Source of the DNA: Pseudomonadota bacterium | GTDB lineage: Bacteria > Pseudomonadota > Alphaproteobacteria > Dongiales > Dongiaceae | Assembly (NCBI GenBank): GCA_021792365.1 | Contig: JAJYUT010000002.1 | Location: 388,313 to 452,312, forward strand | Reading direction: 5' to 3' | DNA length: 64,000 nucleotides | Shown here: positions 17,809 to 27,234 of the stretch, piece by piece | Position numbering within the stretch: the first letter of the stretch is position 1 | How the letters are laid out: each line of letters begins with the position of its first letter | Program-made: the position numbers and the translations under genes | Notes under the pieces: model-generated | Databases searched by the model: none | Seen by the model: the letters and a program-made list of their open reading frames with translations, nothing else | Told to the model about the DNA's origin: nothing

Positions 17809-18202
17809 GGTTTTCGGCGGCGCGCGCGGCCACCCCCTCGATTTCGATCAACAGTTCCGGCGCGGCCAATCCCGCGACGATCATCAAGGTGCTGGCCGGC
17901 TCCACCGGACCCAGCAGGCGATCGCGGATCCGGCGGTAGGCGCCGATGTCACCGGCGCGGGTCAGCAGGACCGTCACCTTGACCAGGTCCTCCGGATCGA
18001 AACCCGCGGCGCGGATGCAGGCGATCAGGTTGCCGAGCGCCAGTTCCGCCTGAACCTCGAATCCCCGCCCGATGTTGCGGTCCCGGTCGCAGCCCACCTG
18101 GCCCGAGACATACAGCCAGCGATAGCCCTGCGGCGCGATGACCGCATGGGAGTACCGGCTGAACGGTGCCGACACGGTTGCCGGATTCAGGCGCTGCAGC
18201 AT
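17795..18202 (-). CDS. RidA/YjgF/YER057c/UK114 family protein
   Basis: A 135-residue RidA-fold protein. The family deaminates reactive enamine/imine intermediates or acts in related reactions. Visible family features are YSHAVIAPQGYRWLYVSGQVG, the NLIACIRAAGFDPEDLVKVTVLLT stretch and the C-terminal LIEIEGVAA strand. The catalytic Arg near residue 105 of canonical RidA is not clearly identifiable, so this may be a divergent subgroup. The ATG at 18202 follows a GGGGAGC site; it leads the PilZ array and overlaps its first gene. Confidence 0.8.
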   Translation of the reverse strand: MLQRLNPATVSAPFSRYSHAVIAPQGYRWLYVSGQVGCDRDRNIGRGFEVQAELALGNLIACIRAAGFDPEDLVKVTVLLTRAGDIGAYRRIRDRLLGPVEPASTLMIVAGLAAPELLIEIEGVAARAAENHEQS

Positions 18203-18391
18203 GGGTTGCTTAGCTCCCCTTAGCAATCCGATGATTGGCAGATTTGTCCTGCATGGCCATTGTCATGCTAGAAATTGGTTACAAAAGGCTGAATTTTCCG
18301 TTGCCTTTGCCTCAAATGGCTGCGCGGCGGCGGCCAACCCGTTGCAATCACGGGACTTGAGGCCGATCGCCGAACCGACTATGTGACGCCC

Positions 18392-19774
18392 ATGAACGCA
18401 GCCCGCCTCGCTCCCGTCCACCCACCCGTCCATATCATCGGCGCCGGCCTGGCCGGCAGCGAAGCCGCTTGGCATCTCGCCGAGGCAGGCGTGCCGGTCG
18501 TGCTGCACGAGATGCGCCCGGTGCGCGCGACCGAGGCGCACCAGACCGGCGATTGCGCGGAGCTGGTCTGCTCCAACTCCCTGCGCTCGGATGATGCGGA
18601 GAACAACGCCGTCGGGCTGCTGCATGAGGAGATGCGCCGGGCCGGATCGCTGATCCTCGCCGCGGCCGACGCGCATCGCCTGCCGGCCGGCGGTGCGCTG
18701 GCTGTGGACCGCGACGGCTTCGCACGCGAAGTGACGGAGCGCCTTGCATCCCACCCGCTGGTGGAGATCGCGCGCGGCGAGGTCGCCGGCCTGCCGCCGG
18801 AAGAATGGGACAGCGTCATCATCGCCACCGGCCCGCTCACCTCGCCCGCCTTGTCGGAGGCGATCCGCCGGGTCACGGGCGAAGATTCGCTCAGCTTCTT
18901 CGACGCGATCGCGCCGATCGTCTATCGCGAGACGGTCGACATGGACAAGGCCTGGCTGCAGTCGCGCTACGACGAAGGCGGCGCGGGCGGTGACTACATC
19001 AATTGCCCGCTGGAAAAGCCGCATTACCTCGCCTTCATCGACGCGCTGCTGACCGGCGAGAAGGCCGCTTTCAAGGAATGGGAAACCAGCACCCCCTATT
19101 TCGAGGGCTGCCTGCCCATCGAGGTGATGGCGGAACGCGGCCCGGCGACCTTGCGCTTCGGCCCGATGAAGCCGGTCGGGCTCACCGATCCGCGCACCGG
19201 GCGGCGGCCCTATGCCGTCGTGCAGCTCCGGCAGGACAATGCGCTCGGCACGCTCTACAACATGGTCGGGTTCCAGACCAAGCTGAAGCATGGCGAGCAG
19301 GTGCGCATCTTCCGCACCATCCCCGGGCTGGAGGGCGCCGAGTTCGCGCGCCTGGGCGGGCTGCATCGCAACACGTTCATCAACTCGCCCAAGCTGCTCG
19401 ACGAGAAACTGCGGCTGAAGGCGATGCCGCGCCTACGCTTCGCCGGGCAGATCACCGGCGTGGAAGGCTATGTGGAGAGCGCCGCGATCGGCCTGCTGGC
19501 CGGACGCTTCGCCGCCGCCGAGCGGCTGGATGTCGGCGTTGTCCCGCCGCCCGCGACCACGGCGCTGGGCGCGCTGCTCCGCCACATCACGGTGAACGCC
19601 AACAGCGCGAGCTTCCAGCCGATGAACGTCAATTTCGGCCTGTTCCCCGTTCTGCCGGAGCCGGACGGCCTCACGCGCGGCCAGATCCGCGAATGGAAGG
19701 CCCAGCGCAAGCCGCTCATGTCCCGCCGTGCGCTCAGCGACCTCAGGGGCTGGCTTAACAAAGAAGTAGGATAG
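18392..19774 (+). CDS. trmFO: Methylenetetrahydrofolate-tRNA-(uracil-5-)-methyltransferase
   Basis: A 460-residue FAD enzyme that forms 5-methyluridine 54 in the T-loop of tRNAs using methylenetetrahydrofolate. It shows the Rossmann motif [24 protein letters not shown] (the Cys/Ser region typical of TrmFO), YINCPL, and the conserved C-terminal [17 protein letters not shown] with GLLAGR. Length agrees with family members. A GTG at 18383 is an alternative start three codons earlier. The 165-base divergent region before it also serves the RidA/PilZ operon. Confidence 0.96.
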   Translation: MNAARLAPVHPPVHIIGAGLAGSEAAWHLAEAGVPVVLHEMRPVRATEAHQTGDCAELVCSNSLRSDDAENNAVGLLHEEMRRAGSLILAAADAHRLPAGGALAVDRDGFAREVTERLASHPLVEIARGEVAGLPPEEWDSVIIATGPLTSPALSEAIRRVTGEDSLSFFDAIAPIVYRETVDMDKAWLQSRYDEGGAGGDYINCPLEKPHYLAFIDALLTGEKAAFKEWETSTPYFEGCLPIEVMAERGPATLRFGPMKPVGLTDPRTGRRPYAVVQLRQDNALGTLYNMVGFQTKLKHGEQVRIFRTIPGLEGAEFARLGGLHRNTFINSPKLLDEKLRLKAMPRLRFAGQITGVEGYVESAAIGLLAGRFAAAERLDVGVVPPPATTALGALLRHITVNANSASFQPMNVNFGLFPVLPEPDGLTRGQIREWKAQRKPLMSRRALSDLRGWLNKEVG

Positions 19775-19820
19775 TTCCGGCAGCTTCTCCGCAGGCGATT
19801 CTGTTTCCCGGGCTTCGTGG

Positions 19821-20546
19821 ATGCTCTCGCGCTATGCCATCATCGGCTTGATGTCGCTTTTCGCTGGCCAGGCCGTAGCGGACCAGGGCCATGTCACGAT
19901 CCTGTTCCACGTCCGGCCGCCCTATGCCGAGCAGGACTCCGGCAAAAAGGTGACCGGCACCCTGGCCGATCCGGCCGTTCGCGCGCTGGAAAAGGCGGGG
20001 ATGACCGCCGACTGGATCGAGATGCCGCCCGCCCGCCAGACCGAGGAGATCAAGCGCGCCAAGAGTGCGGTCTGCGGCCTGGGCTGGTTCAAGCGCCCGG
20101 AGCGGGAGGCGTTTGCCGTCTTCACCGATGCGATCTACCGGGACCAGCCTACGGTCGCCGTCGCACGCCGGAAGGACGCGCGTTTTTCCGACGGCATGTC
20201 CCTGCGGGACAGTTTCCGTGACCGTGCGCGCACGCTGATCGTGAAGACGAGCTATTCCTACGGCGCGACAATCGATTCCTGGATCAGGGAACTGCGGCCC
20301 AACGCCGAAGACTCGACCGGCGACGACGCGCTGCTGCTCGGCATGATCGCACAGAGCCGTGTCGATTATGGCATCATGGCGCCCGAGGAGGCGGAAAACC
20401 TGCTCCGCTTCAATGCCGAGCTGCGCGCCGCGTTGCGCATCGTGCGCCTGGGCGACGCGCCCGTGGGCGAAGCCCGCCATCTGATGTGCTCGAAGACGAC
20501 GCCGGCCGAGTTGATCGCGCGGTTGAACGAAGCCCTGGCGCCCTGA
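19821..20546 (+). CDS. Small periplasmic solute-binding-like protein (family 3 type)
   Basis: A 241-residue secreted protein with a signal peptide (MLSRYAIIGLMSLFAGQAVA, cleavage before DQG). The mature part resembles bacterial extracellular solute-binding proteins of family 3: an early FHVRPPY strand, CGLGWFKRPERE and FTDAIYRDQPTVAVAR, then a second lobe. No permease or ATPase gene lies beside it, so it may be an orphan sensor or receptor domain. It starts 46 bases after trmFO, and one base separates its stop from that of the convergent lipoprotein gene. Confidence 0.7.
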   Translation: MLSRYAIIGLMSLFAGQAVADQGHVTILFHVRPPYAEQDSGKKVTGTLADPAVRALEKAGMTADWIEMPPARQTEEIKRAKSAVCGLGWFKRPEREAFAVFTDAIYRDQPTVAVARRKDARFSDGMSLRDSFRDRARTLIVKTSYSYGATIDSWIRELRPNAEDSTGDDALLLGMIAQSRVDYGIMAPEEAENLLRFNAELRAALRIVRLGDAPVGEARHLMCSKTTPAELIARLNEALAP

Positions 20547-20547
20547 G

Positions 20548-21201
20548 TCACCAGCTGGCGAGCATGCGGAGCGCCGCCCGGTACATGCCGGCATCGTGCG
20601 CATCCATGATGCAGGCGCCGCGCTCGTCCAGGGTCGCGCGCGCGGCGCAACGCTCCGCCACCTCTTCGCCCAGGCGCAGGAGTTCCGCGCTGAGGCCGGT
20701 AAAGCAGGAATTTCCAGGCTCCTCCCGCTTGCCGGCGCAGCGCCTGGTCAAGGTATCGTTCAGCCTCGTCAGCGCCTGCATGTGGGACTGCTCCGGGTTC
20801 GACCAGTCGAAATCGGCGTCCGGGTTCTCGCCGAGGGCGAGTACCCAATCGACACCCGACCGCCCGAATTGCACGCAGTCGCGCAGCGACTTGTGGTCGG
20901 GTTTGTCGCGGCAATGGCTGGCAAGGAAGCCGTAGCGGTCGAAAGCCACCAGCATCCGCGTGCTGACGCAGGCATCCCAGTCGATGTCGGCATCCTCGTT
21001 GCACGCCTCCGTCACGGCCGCGATCGCCTCGTTGGCAAGTTGCTGGACGGCAGGGCGCGATTGCCCGGCCGGTAGGGCCGCGACGTATTCGGCCGTGATG
21101 CCGCCATCCGCCGGAGCGCCGGCTGCCTCGGGCGAAGGAGGCTCGCCGGCCTGGCAGGCCGACAGGAGGCCGGCGATCAGGAGGAGCAATGCGCGTGTCA
21201 C
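20548..21201 (-). CDS. Cys-rich hypothetical lipoprotein
   Basis: A protein of 217 residues with a short lipoprotein signal ending in the lipobox LLSAC (Cys16), so it should be lipid-anchored in the envelope. The mature region contains eight further cysteines spread in pairs (EACNED, DACVST, SHCRD, DCVQF, RRCAG, NSCFT, ERCAA, GACIMD), an even number compatible with four disulfides in the periplasm. I do not recognise a domain. The GTG at 21199-21201 is chosen because it places the hydrophobic segment at the N-terminus; there is no strong ribosome site, and a TTG at 21267 is the only other candidate. Confidence 0.6.
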   Translation of the reverse strand: MTRALLLLIAGLLSACQAGEPPSPEAAGAPADGGITAEYVAALPAGQSRPAVQQLANEAIAAVTEACNEDADIDWDACVSTRMLVAFDRYGFLASHCRDKPDHKSLRDCVQFGRSGVDWVLALGENPDADFDWSNPEQSHMQALTRLNDTLTRRCAGKREEPGNSCFTGLSAELLRLGEEVAERCAARATLDERGACIMDAHDAGMYRAALRMLASW

Positions 21202-21263
21202 GTTTTGGCGGGTGCTGAATGCTCGAGGAGATTCCCTATATAGCGCGAAATGCCGGGGTAGCT

Positions 21264-22586
21264 TCAAGGGCGGGCTCCAGCGGCGGCAGCGCCGTTGCCG
21301 CGCGGCTCCTTCACGAACAGCAGCAGCAGGCCGCCGATGACGAAGAACGGCAGGATGGTGGCCATGCCCGCACGCTGGCTCTGCGCCGCGAAAGTCACCC
21401 AGCCGACCAGCATGGGACCGAGAAAGGCGGTGACCCGGCCGGCCAGGGCGAACAGGCCGAAGAATTCGGCGCGGCTCTCCGGCGGCGCGAGCCGCGACAT
21501 CAGGGAGCGGCTGGAGGCCTGCGCCGGCCCAAAGAACAGGCCCAGCCCGACGGCGAGCGCCATGAAGGAGATCTTGGATTCCACGACAAGGATGCCGCCC
21601 CCCAGCAACGTCATGCCGACCAAAGCCACGAGGATCGTCGGCTTGGCGCCGAACCAGTCGTCCAGCCAGGCGAAGGCGATCGCGCCCAATCCCGACGAGA
21701 CGTTCAGCGCAATGGCGAAGATCAGGATCTCGTCGAACGACATGCCGAAGGTGCCGGCCGCGTAGATGCCCCCGAATGCGAACAAGGTGTTGAGCCCGTC
21801 GGTGTAGAGCATCTTGCCCAAAAGGAAGATCGCGATGTTGCGATGAGCGCGCAACTGCCGGAAGGTGGCGATGAGCGTGCCGAGCCCGCTTCGCACCGCC
21901 TGGCCCAGGGGCAAGCCGGTTCCGGCCCGGTCCGGGACCAGCAGGAACAGCGGCAGCGCAAACAGCGCGAACCAGAGGGCCGCGAAGGGGCTGGTCATGC
22001 GCACATGCTCAGCGCTCTCCCGGTCCAGGCCGAACGGAGACGGGTCCGGCTGCACGAACAGCAGCAGGCTGAGCACAAGGCAGGCGAGCCCGCCGAGATA
22101 GCCGATGCCCCAACCCCAACCCGAGATGCGTCCGACGCTGCTCGCCGGCGCAAGCTCCGGCAGCATCGTGTTGTAGAAGACGAGGCCAAGCTCGAAGCCG
22201 AGGCCGGCGAGGATGAACACGATCAGGGCGAAGGTCATGCTCGATGGGTCCGGTTGGACGAACCAGAGGCTGGCGGTTCCCGCCATGCAGATCACACTGA
22301 GGATCAGCAGCCACGGCTTGCGTCGGCCGCCCTGGTCGGCAATGGAGCCCAGGATCGGCGCCAGGATGGCGGCCGCGACCGCCATCGCGCTGTTCGCCTG
22401 CCCCCACAGCGCCGTGCCCAGCTCGGGATTCGGGGCGACCGCGCTGGTGAAATACGCGCTGAACACGAAGGTGACGATGATTGTTGGAAAAGCGGAATTG
22501 CCCCAGTCGTACAGGCACCACGCGATGATGGCGGTTCTGTTTCCGCTGACAGGTTTTGAGATGATACTCTCGCGGGAGATCAGCAA
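21264..22586 (-). CDS. MFS transporter, UMF1/Atg22-like family
   Basis: A 440-residue polytopic membrane protein with about 12 hydrophobic segments. The N-terminal AWCLYDWGNSAFPTIIVTFVFSAYF is diagnostic of the Atg22/UMF1 branch of the major facilitator superfamily; the loop motif GSIADQGGRRKPWL follows. The fungal relative exports amino acids from the vacuole, but bacterial substrates are unknown. The start appears to be a TTG at 22586, as no ATG or GTG lies between it and the conserved first helix. It is divergent from the acyl-ligase fusion gene, 38 bases apart. Confidence 0.8.
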   Translation of the reverse strand: MLISRESIISKPVSGNRTAIIAWCLYDWGNSAFPTIIVTFVFSAYFTSAVAPNPELGTALWGQANSAMAVAAAILAPILGSIADQGGRRKPWLLILSVICMAGTASLWFVQPDPSSMTFALIVFILAGLGFELGLVFYNTMLPELAPASSVGRISGWGWGIGYLGGLACLVLSLLLFVQPDPSPFGLDRESAEHVRMTSPFAALWFALFALPLFLLVPDRAGTGLPLGQAVRSGLGTLIATFRQLRAHRNIAIFLLGKMLYTDGLNTLFAFGGIYAAGTFGMSFDEILIFAIALNVSSGLGAIAFAWLDDWFGAKPTILVALVGMTLLGGGILVVESKISFMALAVGLGLFFGPAQASSRSLMSRLAPPESRAEFFGLFALAGRVTAFLGPMLVGWVTFAAQSQRAGMATILPFFVIGGLLLLFVKEPRGNGAAAAGARP

Positions 22587-22624
22587 GGGACCGGACTTTC
22601 TTTCAGCGGATTGTCCACCAATGG

Positions 22625-25363
22625 ATGGGCGACGCGACCATGCCGAACCGCCATCTTAGCGATCCGCCGGCAACGAGTCTCTCCCAGGAGCCGCCGCGCG
22701 TGGAGCGGCCGCAAACCGGCGCGATGCGCACGCTCGTGGACCTGCTCGATCGCTGGCGCGGCAACAATGCGCCGGCGGTCATCGTCGACCGCGAGGGCGA
22801 GCCGGAGGTTGCGACCTATGCCTGGCTGGCGGAGACCGCGACGAAGCTTGCCGCCGGATTGCGCGCTTCAGGCATTGGGGCGGAGGATGCCGTTGCAATC
22901 CTGGCGCCGAACACGCCCGCCTGGATCGCCGCTTACTTCGGCATCGTTGCGACGGGCGCAACCGCCGTTCCGCTGGACTATCACAGCGCGGCATCCGACC
23001 TCGAAGGCATGCTGGCGCGCAGCCGGTGCCGGCGGCTGTTCGCCAGCGCCGCCGCCCTGGAGCGCTTGCCGGAATCCTGGGTCGGGGGCGCCGAAGCGAT
23101 CTACGTTCTCGACGCATTCGAAGCAGGACCGGACAAGGCGAAGAGTTGGACTGTCCTGTGCGAGAGGTCGCCCGAAGCGACCCTGCCCACGATCCAGCCA
23201 GAGATGCGGGCATCCCTGCTCTTCACCTCTGGCACGACGGGCACGCCCAAGGCGGTGCCGCTGACCCACAGCCAGTTCCTGTCCAACGTCAACGCCCTGT
23301 TCGCCGCGAATCTGGTGCAGCAGGGCGACCGGGTGCTGCTGCCGCTCCCGCTGCATCACACCTATCCCTTCACCGTTGGCATGCTGACCAGCCTTGCCAT
23401 CGGCGCGACGCTGGTCTTTCCCGGCGGCGCGACCGGGCCCCAGATCCTGCAGGCCGCGCGCAACGAGGCGGTGACGGCGATCATTGGCGTGCCCGGCCTC
23501 TATGGCGCCATGGTCAATGCCATCGAAGCCCGCATCAAACGGCGCGGCCGGCTCGCCCAATCCCTGTTCGGCGGCCTGCTCGCGCTGTCGGTCTTCCTGT
23601 GCCGCAGGTTCGGCCTGCGCATCGGGCGATACCTGTTCGCGCCCCTGCATCGGGAATTCGGCGGCAAGCTGCGCGTGCTGAGTTCCGGCGGCGCCAAGCT
23701 CGACCCGCAGATCGCCTGGAAACTGGAGGGCCTCGGCTGGCGGATTCTCACCGGCTACGGACTGACCGAGACGGCGCCGATCCTCACCTTCAACGCCCCC
23801 CATAACGCGCGCATCGGCACGGAAGGCAAGCCGATCCCCGGCGTGCAACTGCGCACCATTCCCGTGGAGGGCAGCGAATTCGGCGAGGTCATCGCCTCGG
23901 GCCCCAGTGTCTTCTCCGGCTATCTCGACAATCCCGACGCCAACGCCGAGGCGTTCGCGGAGCCTGGCTGGTTCCGCACCAAGGATCTCGGCTTCGTGGA
24001 TCAGGATGGCTACCTGCACATCGTCGGGCGCGCCAACGAGACACTGGTCCTGCCGGGCGGCAAGAAGGTGCTCCCGGAGGACATCGAGAAGCACTACGCC
24101 GCCATTCCCTTCATCAAGGAGATCGCGATTCTCCAGCACAAGAACGCGCTGGTCGCGCTGGTCGTGCCCAATCCCGAGGCGATCCGCACGCGCGGTGCGA
24201 CGCGCCTCGAAGCGCTGCTGCGCGAGGAGATCGAGCACGCCGCTCCAACGCTGCGCCCCCACGAGCGCATCTCCGGTTATGCCGTCACAATCGAGGCCCT
24301 GCCGCGCACGCAGCTCGGCAAGCTGAAGCGGCATCTCCTGCCCGGCATCTATGAGCAGGCGAAAGCCGGCAAGCGCCAGAAGCCGCAGGTCGAACTGGGG
24401 GCAGAAGACAAGGAACTGCTCGCGCGGCTGGACGTCAAGCCGATCTGGGATTGGCTGGTGGCGCGCTATCCCGATCAGCCGCTCTCGCCCGAAACCAGCC
24501 CGCAGCTCGATCTCGCAATCGATTCCCTGCAGTGGATCGAGCTCACGCTCGAATTGCAGGAGCGTTTCGGCGTGCGGCTGAACGAGGCCGCGATCGGACG
24601 CATCCTCTCGCTCCGCGACCTGCTGACCGAAGCTGCCCAGCAGCGCTCAGGCGCTGCGCCGCTCGAACCGGCGCCCGATGCCATGGCATGGGTGCGGCCG
24701 ATCGGCATCGGCCACAAGATTTTCGGCGTCGTTCTCTATGGCTTCGACGTGGCGCTCGCGCGACTGATGTTCCGCTTGGAGGTAATCGGGAAGGAGAACC
24801 TGCCGGCGGAGGAGCGCATCGTCCTGACGCCCAACCATGTCAGCTATCTCGATCCGATCCTGCTGGCCGCCGGTTTCAGCCTGCGCGATCTGCACCGCAC
24901 CTGCTGGGTCGGCTGGTCCGGCATCGTGCTGGCCGGGCCCATCATGCGGCTCATCACACGAACCGCGAACATCCTTCCGATCGATCCCGACCGCGATCCC
25001 GCCGCGACGCTGATCCTGCTTGACACCGCGTTGCAGACCAAGAAGCGCCTGGTCTGGTTCCCGGAGGGCCGCCGCTCCCCCACCGGAGCGATCACAGACT
25101 TTTTACCGGGCATCTCCCTGGTGCTGGAGCGCACCGGCGCCAAGGCCGTGCCGGTGCATATCAGTGGCGCCTACGAAGCCTGGCCGCGCTCCCGCACGCT
25201 GCCGCGCCCGCACAAGGTGACGATCCGTATCGGCACGCCGATTAGCGCGGCAGAGTTGGCCGAACGGGGGGATGGCGCGAACCGCCACGCGCGTATTGCC
25301 AACGCGCTTCAGAAGGAAGTCGCAGCCCTTGCGAGCGAGACAGCGCCCAAGACCGACGGCTAA
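22625..25363 (+). CDS. Three-domain fusion: acyl-AMP ligase, acyl carrier domain, PlsC-type acyltransferase
   Basis: A 912-residue multidomain lipid enzyme. Residues about 35-575 are an AMP-forming ligase (P-loop TSGTTGTPK at 201-209; GYGLTET at 377-383; KTDLG-like RTKDLGF at 451-457). Residues about 595-670 form an acyl carrier domain whose predicted phosphopantetheine site is S634 in LAIDSLQW. Residues about 690-900 are a lysophosphatidate-type acyltransferase with NHVSYLD (737-743) and FPEGRRS (812-818). The architecture suggests activation of a fatty acid, loading on the built-in carrier and direct transfer to a lysolipid or other acceptor, like Aas but with an internal ACP. Start ATG at 22625 or 22640. 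Its stop overlaps that of the convergent MttB-like gene. Confidence 0.88.
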   Translation: MGDATMPNRHLSDPPATSLSQEPPRVERPQTGAMRTLVDLLDRWRGNNAPAVIVDREGEPEVATYAWLAETATKLAAGLRASGIGAEDAVAILAPNTPAWIAAYFGIVATGATAVPLDYHSAASDLEGMLARSRCRRLFASAAALERLPESWVGGAEAIYVLDAFEAGPDKAKSWTVLCERSPEATLPTIQPEMRASLLFTSGTTGTPKAVPLTHSQFLSNVNALFAANLVQQGDRVLLPLPLHHTYPFTVGMLTSLAIGATLVFPGGATGPQILQAARNEAVTAIIGVPGLYGAMVNAIEARIKRRGRLAQSLFGGLLALSVFLCRRFGLRIGRYLFAPLHREFGGKLRVLSSGGAKLDPQIAWKLEGLGWRILTGYGLTETAPILTFNAPHNARIGTEGKPIPGVQLRTIPVEGSEFGEVIASGPSVFSGYLDNPDANAEAFAEPGWFRTKDLGFVDQDGYLHIVGRANETLVLPGGKKVLPEDIEKHYAAIPFIKEIAILQHKNALVALVVPNPEAIRTRGATRLEALLREEIEHAAPTLRPHERISGYAVTIEALPRTQLGKLKRHLLPGIYEQAKAGKRQKPQVELGAEDKELLARLDVKPIWDWLVARYPDQPLSPETSPQLDLAIDSLQWIELTLELQERFGVRLNEAAIGRILSLRDLLTEAAQQRSGAAPLEPAPDAMAWVRPIGIGHKIFGVVLYGFDVALARLMFRLEVIGKENLPAEERIVLTPNHVSYLDPILLAAGFSLRDLHRTCWVGWSGIVLAGPIMRLITRTANILPIDPDRDPAATLILLDTALQTKKRLVWFPEGRRSPTGAITDFLPGISLVLERTGAKAVPVHISGAYEAWPRSRTLPRPHKVTIRIGTPISAAELAERGDGANRHARIANALQKEVAALASETAPKTDG

Positions 25364-26928
25364 ACGTTGCTGTCCGGAACCGCGGCCTTCTTCTTCGCGA
25401 TGAACTCCTGCAGCGCCTCGTCGGTCGCGGGATCGAGCGCGGGCGCCTCGTATTCGGCCAGCATCTTCTTGTAGAGCTTGTTGGCGCGCTGGGCGGCGTC
25501 CTGGCGGCCTTCGGCCTCCCACTGCTCGAAGCTGTTGTTATCGGCGATGCTCGAGCGATAGAACGCCGTCTCGAAATTCGCCTGGGTGTGGGTGCAGCCG
25601 AGGAAATGGCTGCCCGGCCCTACCTCGCGGATGGCGTCGAGCGCCTGGCCGTTGTCCGAGAGGTCCACGCCCTTCGCCAGCACCTGCATCATGCCGAGCT
25701 GGTCGGCATCCATCACGAACTTCTCGTAGCCGGAGGCAAGCCCGCCCTCCAGCCAGCCTGCGCCATGCAGCACGAAGTTGGTGTTGGCGAGCAGGGTCGG
25801 CAGGAGGGTCTGCGCGCTTTCATACGCGGCCTGGGCGTCCGGCACTTTCGAGCCGCAGAGAGAGCCGCCGGTGCGGTAGGGAATGCCGAGGCGGCGCGCG
25901 AGCTGACCGCAGGCGAACGAGACCAAGGTCGGCTCCGGCGTGCCGAAGGTCGGCGCGCCGGACTGCATTGAGATGGAGCTGGCGAATACGCCGAAGATCA
26001 CCGGCGCGCCGGGCTTGTAGAGCTGGCAGGTGCCGGCGCCGGCGAGCACTTCCGCCAGCACTTGGGCGATGGTGCCCGCTGCCGTCACCGGGCTCATCGC
26101 GCCCGCCAGGATGAAAGGCGTGGTGATGCAGGCCTGGTTGGCGCGCGCATAGACCTTCATCGCGCCCAGCATCGTGCCGTCCCACACCATCGGCGAGTTG
26201 GCGTTGATGAGGCTGGTGATGACGGTGTGCGTCTCCAGGAACTTCTCGCCGAACGCGATCCTCGCCAGCTCGACCGTGTCGGCCGCGCGCTCAGGCGCCG
26301 TCACCGAACCCATGAACGGCTTGTCGGAATACTTGATGTGCGAATAGACCATGTCGAGGTGACGCTTGTTCACCGGCAGGTCCACCGGCTCGCACACCGT
26401 GCCGCCCGAATGGTGGATCGACGGCGACATGTAGGCGAGCTTCACGAAATTGCGGAAATCCTCGATGGTCGCATAGCGGCGCCTGTCATCCAGGTTGCGC
26501 ACGAAAGGCGGGCCATAGACCGGCGCGAACACGGTGTTGTTGCCGCCGATCGTTACGTTGCGCTCCGGATTGCGTGCATGCTGCACATATTCGCGTGGCG
26601 CCGATTTCTGGATGATGGAGCGCGGCAGGCCGCGCGGGAAGCGGATGCGCGTGCCCTTCACGTCGGCACCGGCCTGCTTCCAGAGCTCCAGCGCTTCCGG
26701 CTCGTCGCGGAACTCGATTCCGACCTCCTCGAGGATGGTGTCGGCGTTGCGCTCGATGACCTCCAGCCCCTCCTCGCTCAGCACCTCATAGATCGGGATG
26801 CGGCGGGAGATGAAGGGGTTCTGCACCAGCTTCGGCTTGTTGCGGAGGTGCCGCCGGGCCTCGGCGCCGCCGCCGCCACGACCGCGGCGTCCGCCGCCCT
26901 GCTCGGCGCTGGATTCTGCGATAGCCAT
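25360..26928 (-). CDS. MttB-superfamily methyltransferase (non-pyrrolysine)
   Basis: A 522-residue member of the trimethylamine methyltransferase superfamily. The family transfers a methyl group from a quaternary or tertiary amine to a corrinoid protein. Typical segments include GIEFRDEPEALELWKQAG, NSPMVWDGTMLGAMKVYA and the long barrel region GAMSPVTAAGTIAQVLAEVLAG. The frame is open through the region where true MttB uses an amber/pyrrolysine codon, so this belongs to the non-pyrrolysine branch that includes glycine betaine and related methyltransferases. The N-terminus has a Gly/Arg-rich tail (about 10-30). No cognate corrinoid protein is in the window. It is divergent from a DMGDH-like gene, supporting betaine-type substrates. 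Confidence 0.87.
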   Translation of the reverse strand: MAIAESSAEQGGGRRGRGGGGAEARRHLRNKPKLVQNPFISRRIPIYEVLSEEGLEVIERNADTILEEVGIEFRDEPEALELWKQAGADVKGTRIRFPRGLPRSIIQKSAPREYVQHARNPERNVTIGGNNTVFAPVYGPPFVRNLDDRRRYATIEDFRNFVKLAYMSPSIHHSGGTVCEPVDLPVNKRHLDMVYSHIKYSDKPFMGSVTAPERAADTVELARIAFGEKFLETHTVITSLINANSPMVWDGTMLGAMKVYARANQACITTPFILAGAMSPVTAAGTIAQVLAEVLAGAGTCQLYKPGAPVIFGVFASSISMQSGAPTFGTPEPTLVSFACGQLARRLGIPYRTGGSLCGSKVPDAQAAYESAQTLLPTLLANTNFVLHGAGWLEGGLASGYEKFVMDADQLGMMQVLAKGVDLSDNGQALDAIREVGPGSHFLGCTHTQANFETAFYRSSIADNNSFEQWEAEGRQDAAQRANKLYKKMLAEYEAPALDPATDEALQEFIAKKKAAVPDSNV

Positions 26929-27234
26929 GAACTCGCCTCTCGAAAATGGCGCGGACCGGCTCCCTAACGGGAGAGTCGGGCGGGCGCCGGGAATGCCGCC
27001 ATTTCGTCACCCGGCCCCGGTTTCCTCTAGCGGATGAGCGACAGGCGATACCCTTTCCGCGCCCCCGCTTCCATCGGCTGTGCAGGTGCAAAACAGGCCG
27101 ATTTTCGAGGGTTTATACAGCTTGGCCGCTGGGTCAGGTGTCGCACGGTATTTTGGTAATGTCGCTAACAGGCGGCAATCGGGCGGTAACCGCCCTATTG
27201 TCTGCCGGCAATACCACTTGGGAGTCGCAGGGCA
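26929..27234. promoter_or_regulatory. Divergent control region between the MttB-like and DMGDH-like genes
   Basis: A 306-base region with two clear dyads. One is CTCCC-TAAC-GGGAG (26960-26973), in the presumed leader of the MttB-like gene. The other is GGGCGG-TAA-CCGCCC (27181-27195), 40 bases upstream of the DMGDH-like start. Both could be operators or leader hairpins. I looked for a glycine or SAM riboswitch pattern and could not support one. No coding frame is convincing here. Confidence 0.5.

Noticed and set aside
25360..26928. Pyrrolysine-containing trimethylamine methyltransferase
   Set aside because: No in-frame amber codon exists before the natural stop, so the protein belongs to the non-pyrrolysine group.
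26929..27234. Possible glycine or SAM riboswitch before the one-carbon genes
   Set aside because: Only short dyads are visible; I could not find the conserved core of a known riboswitch by eye. A covariance-model search would decide it.
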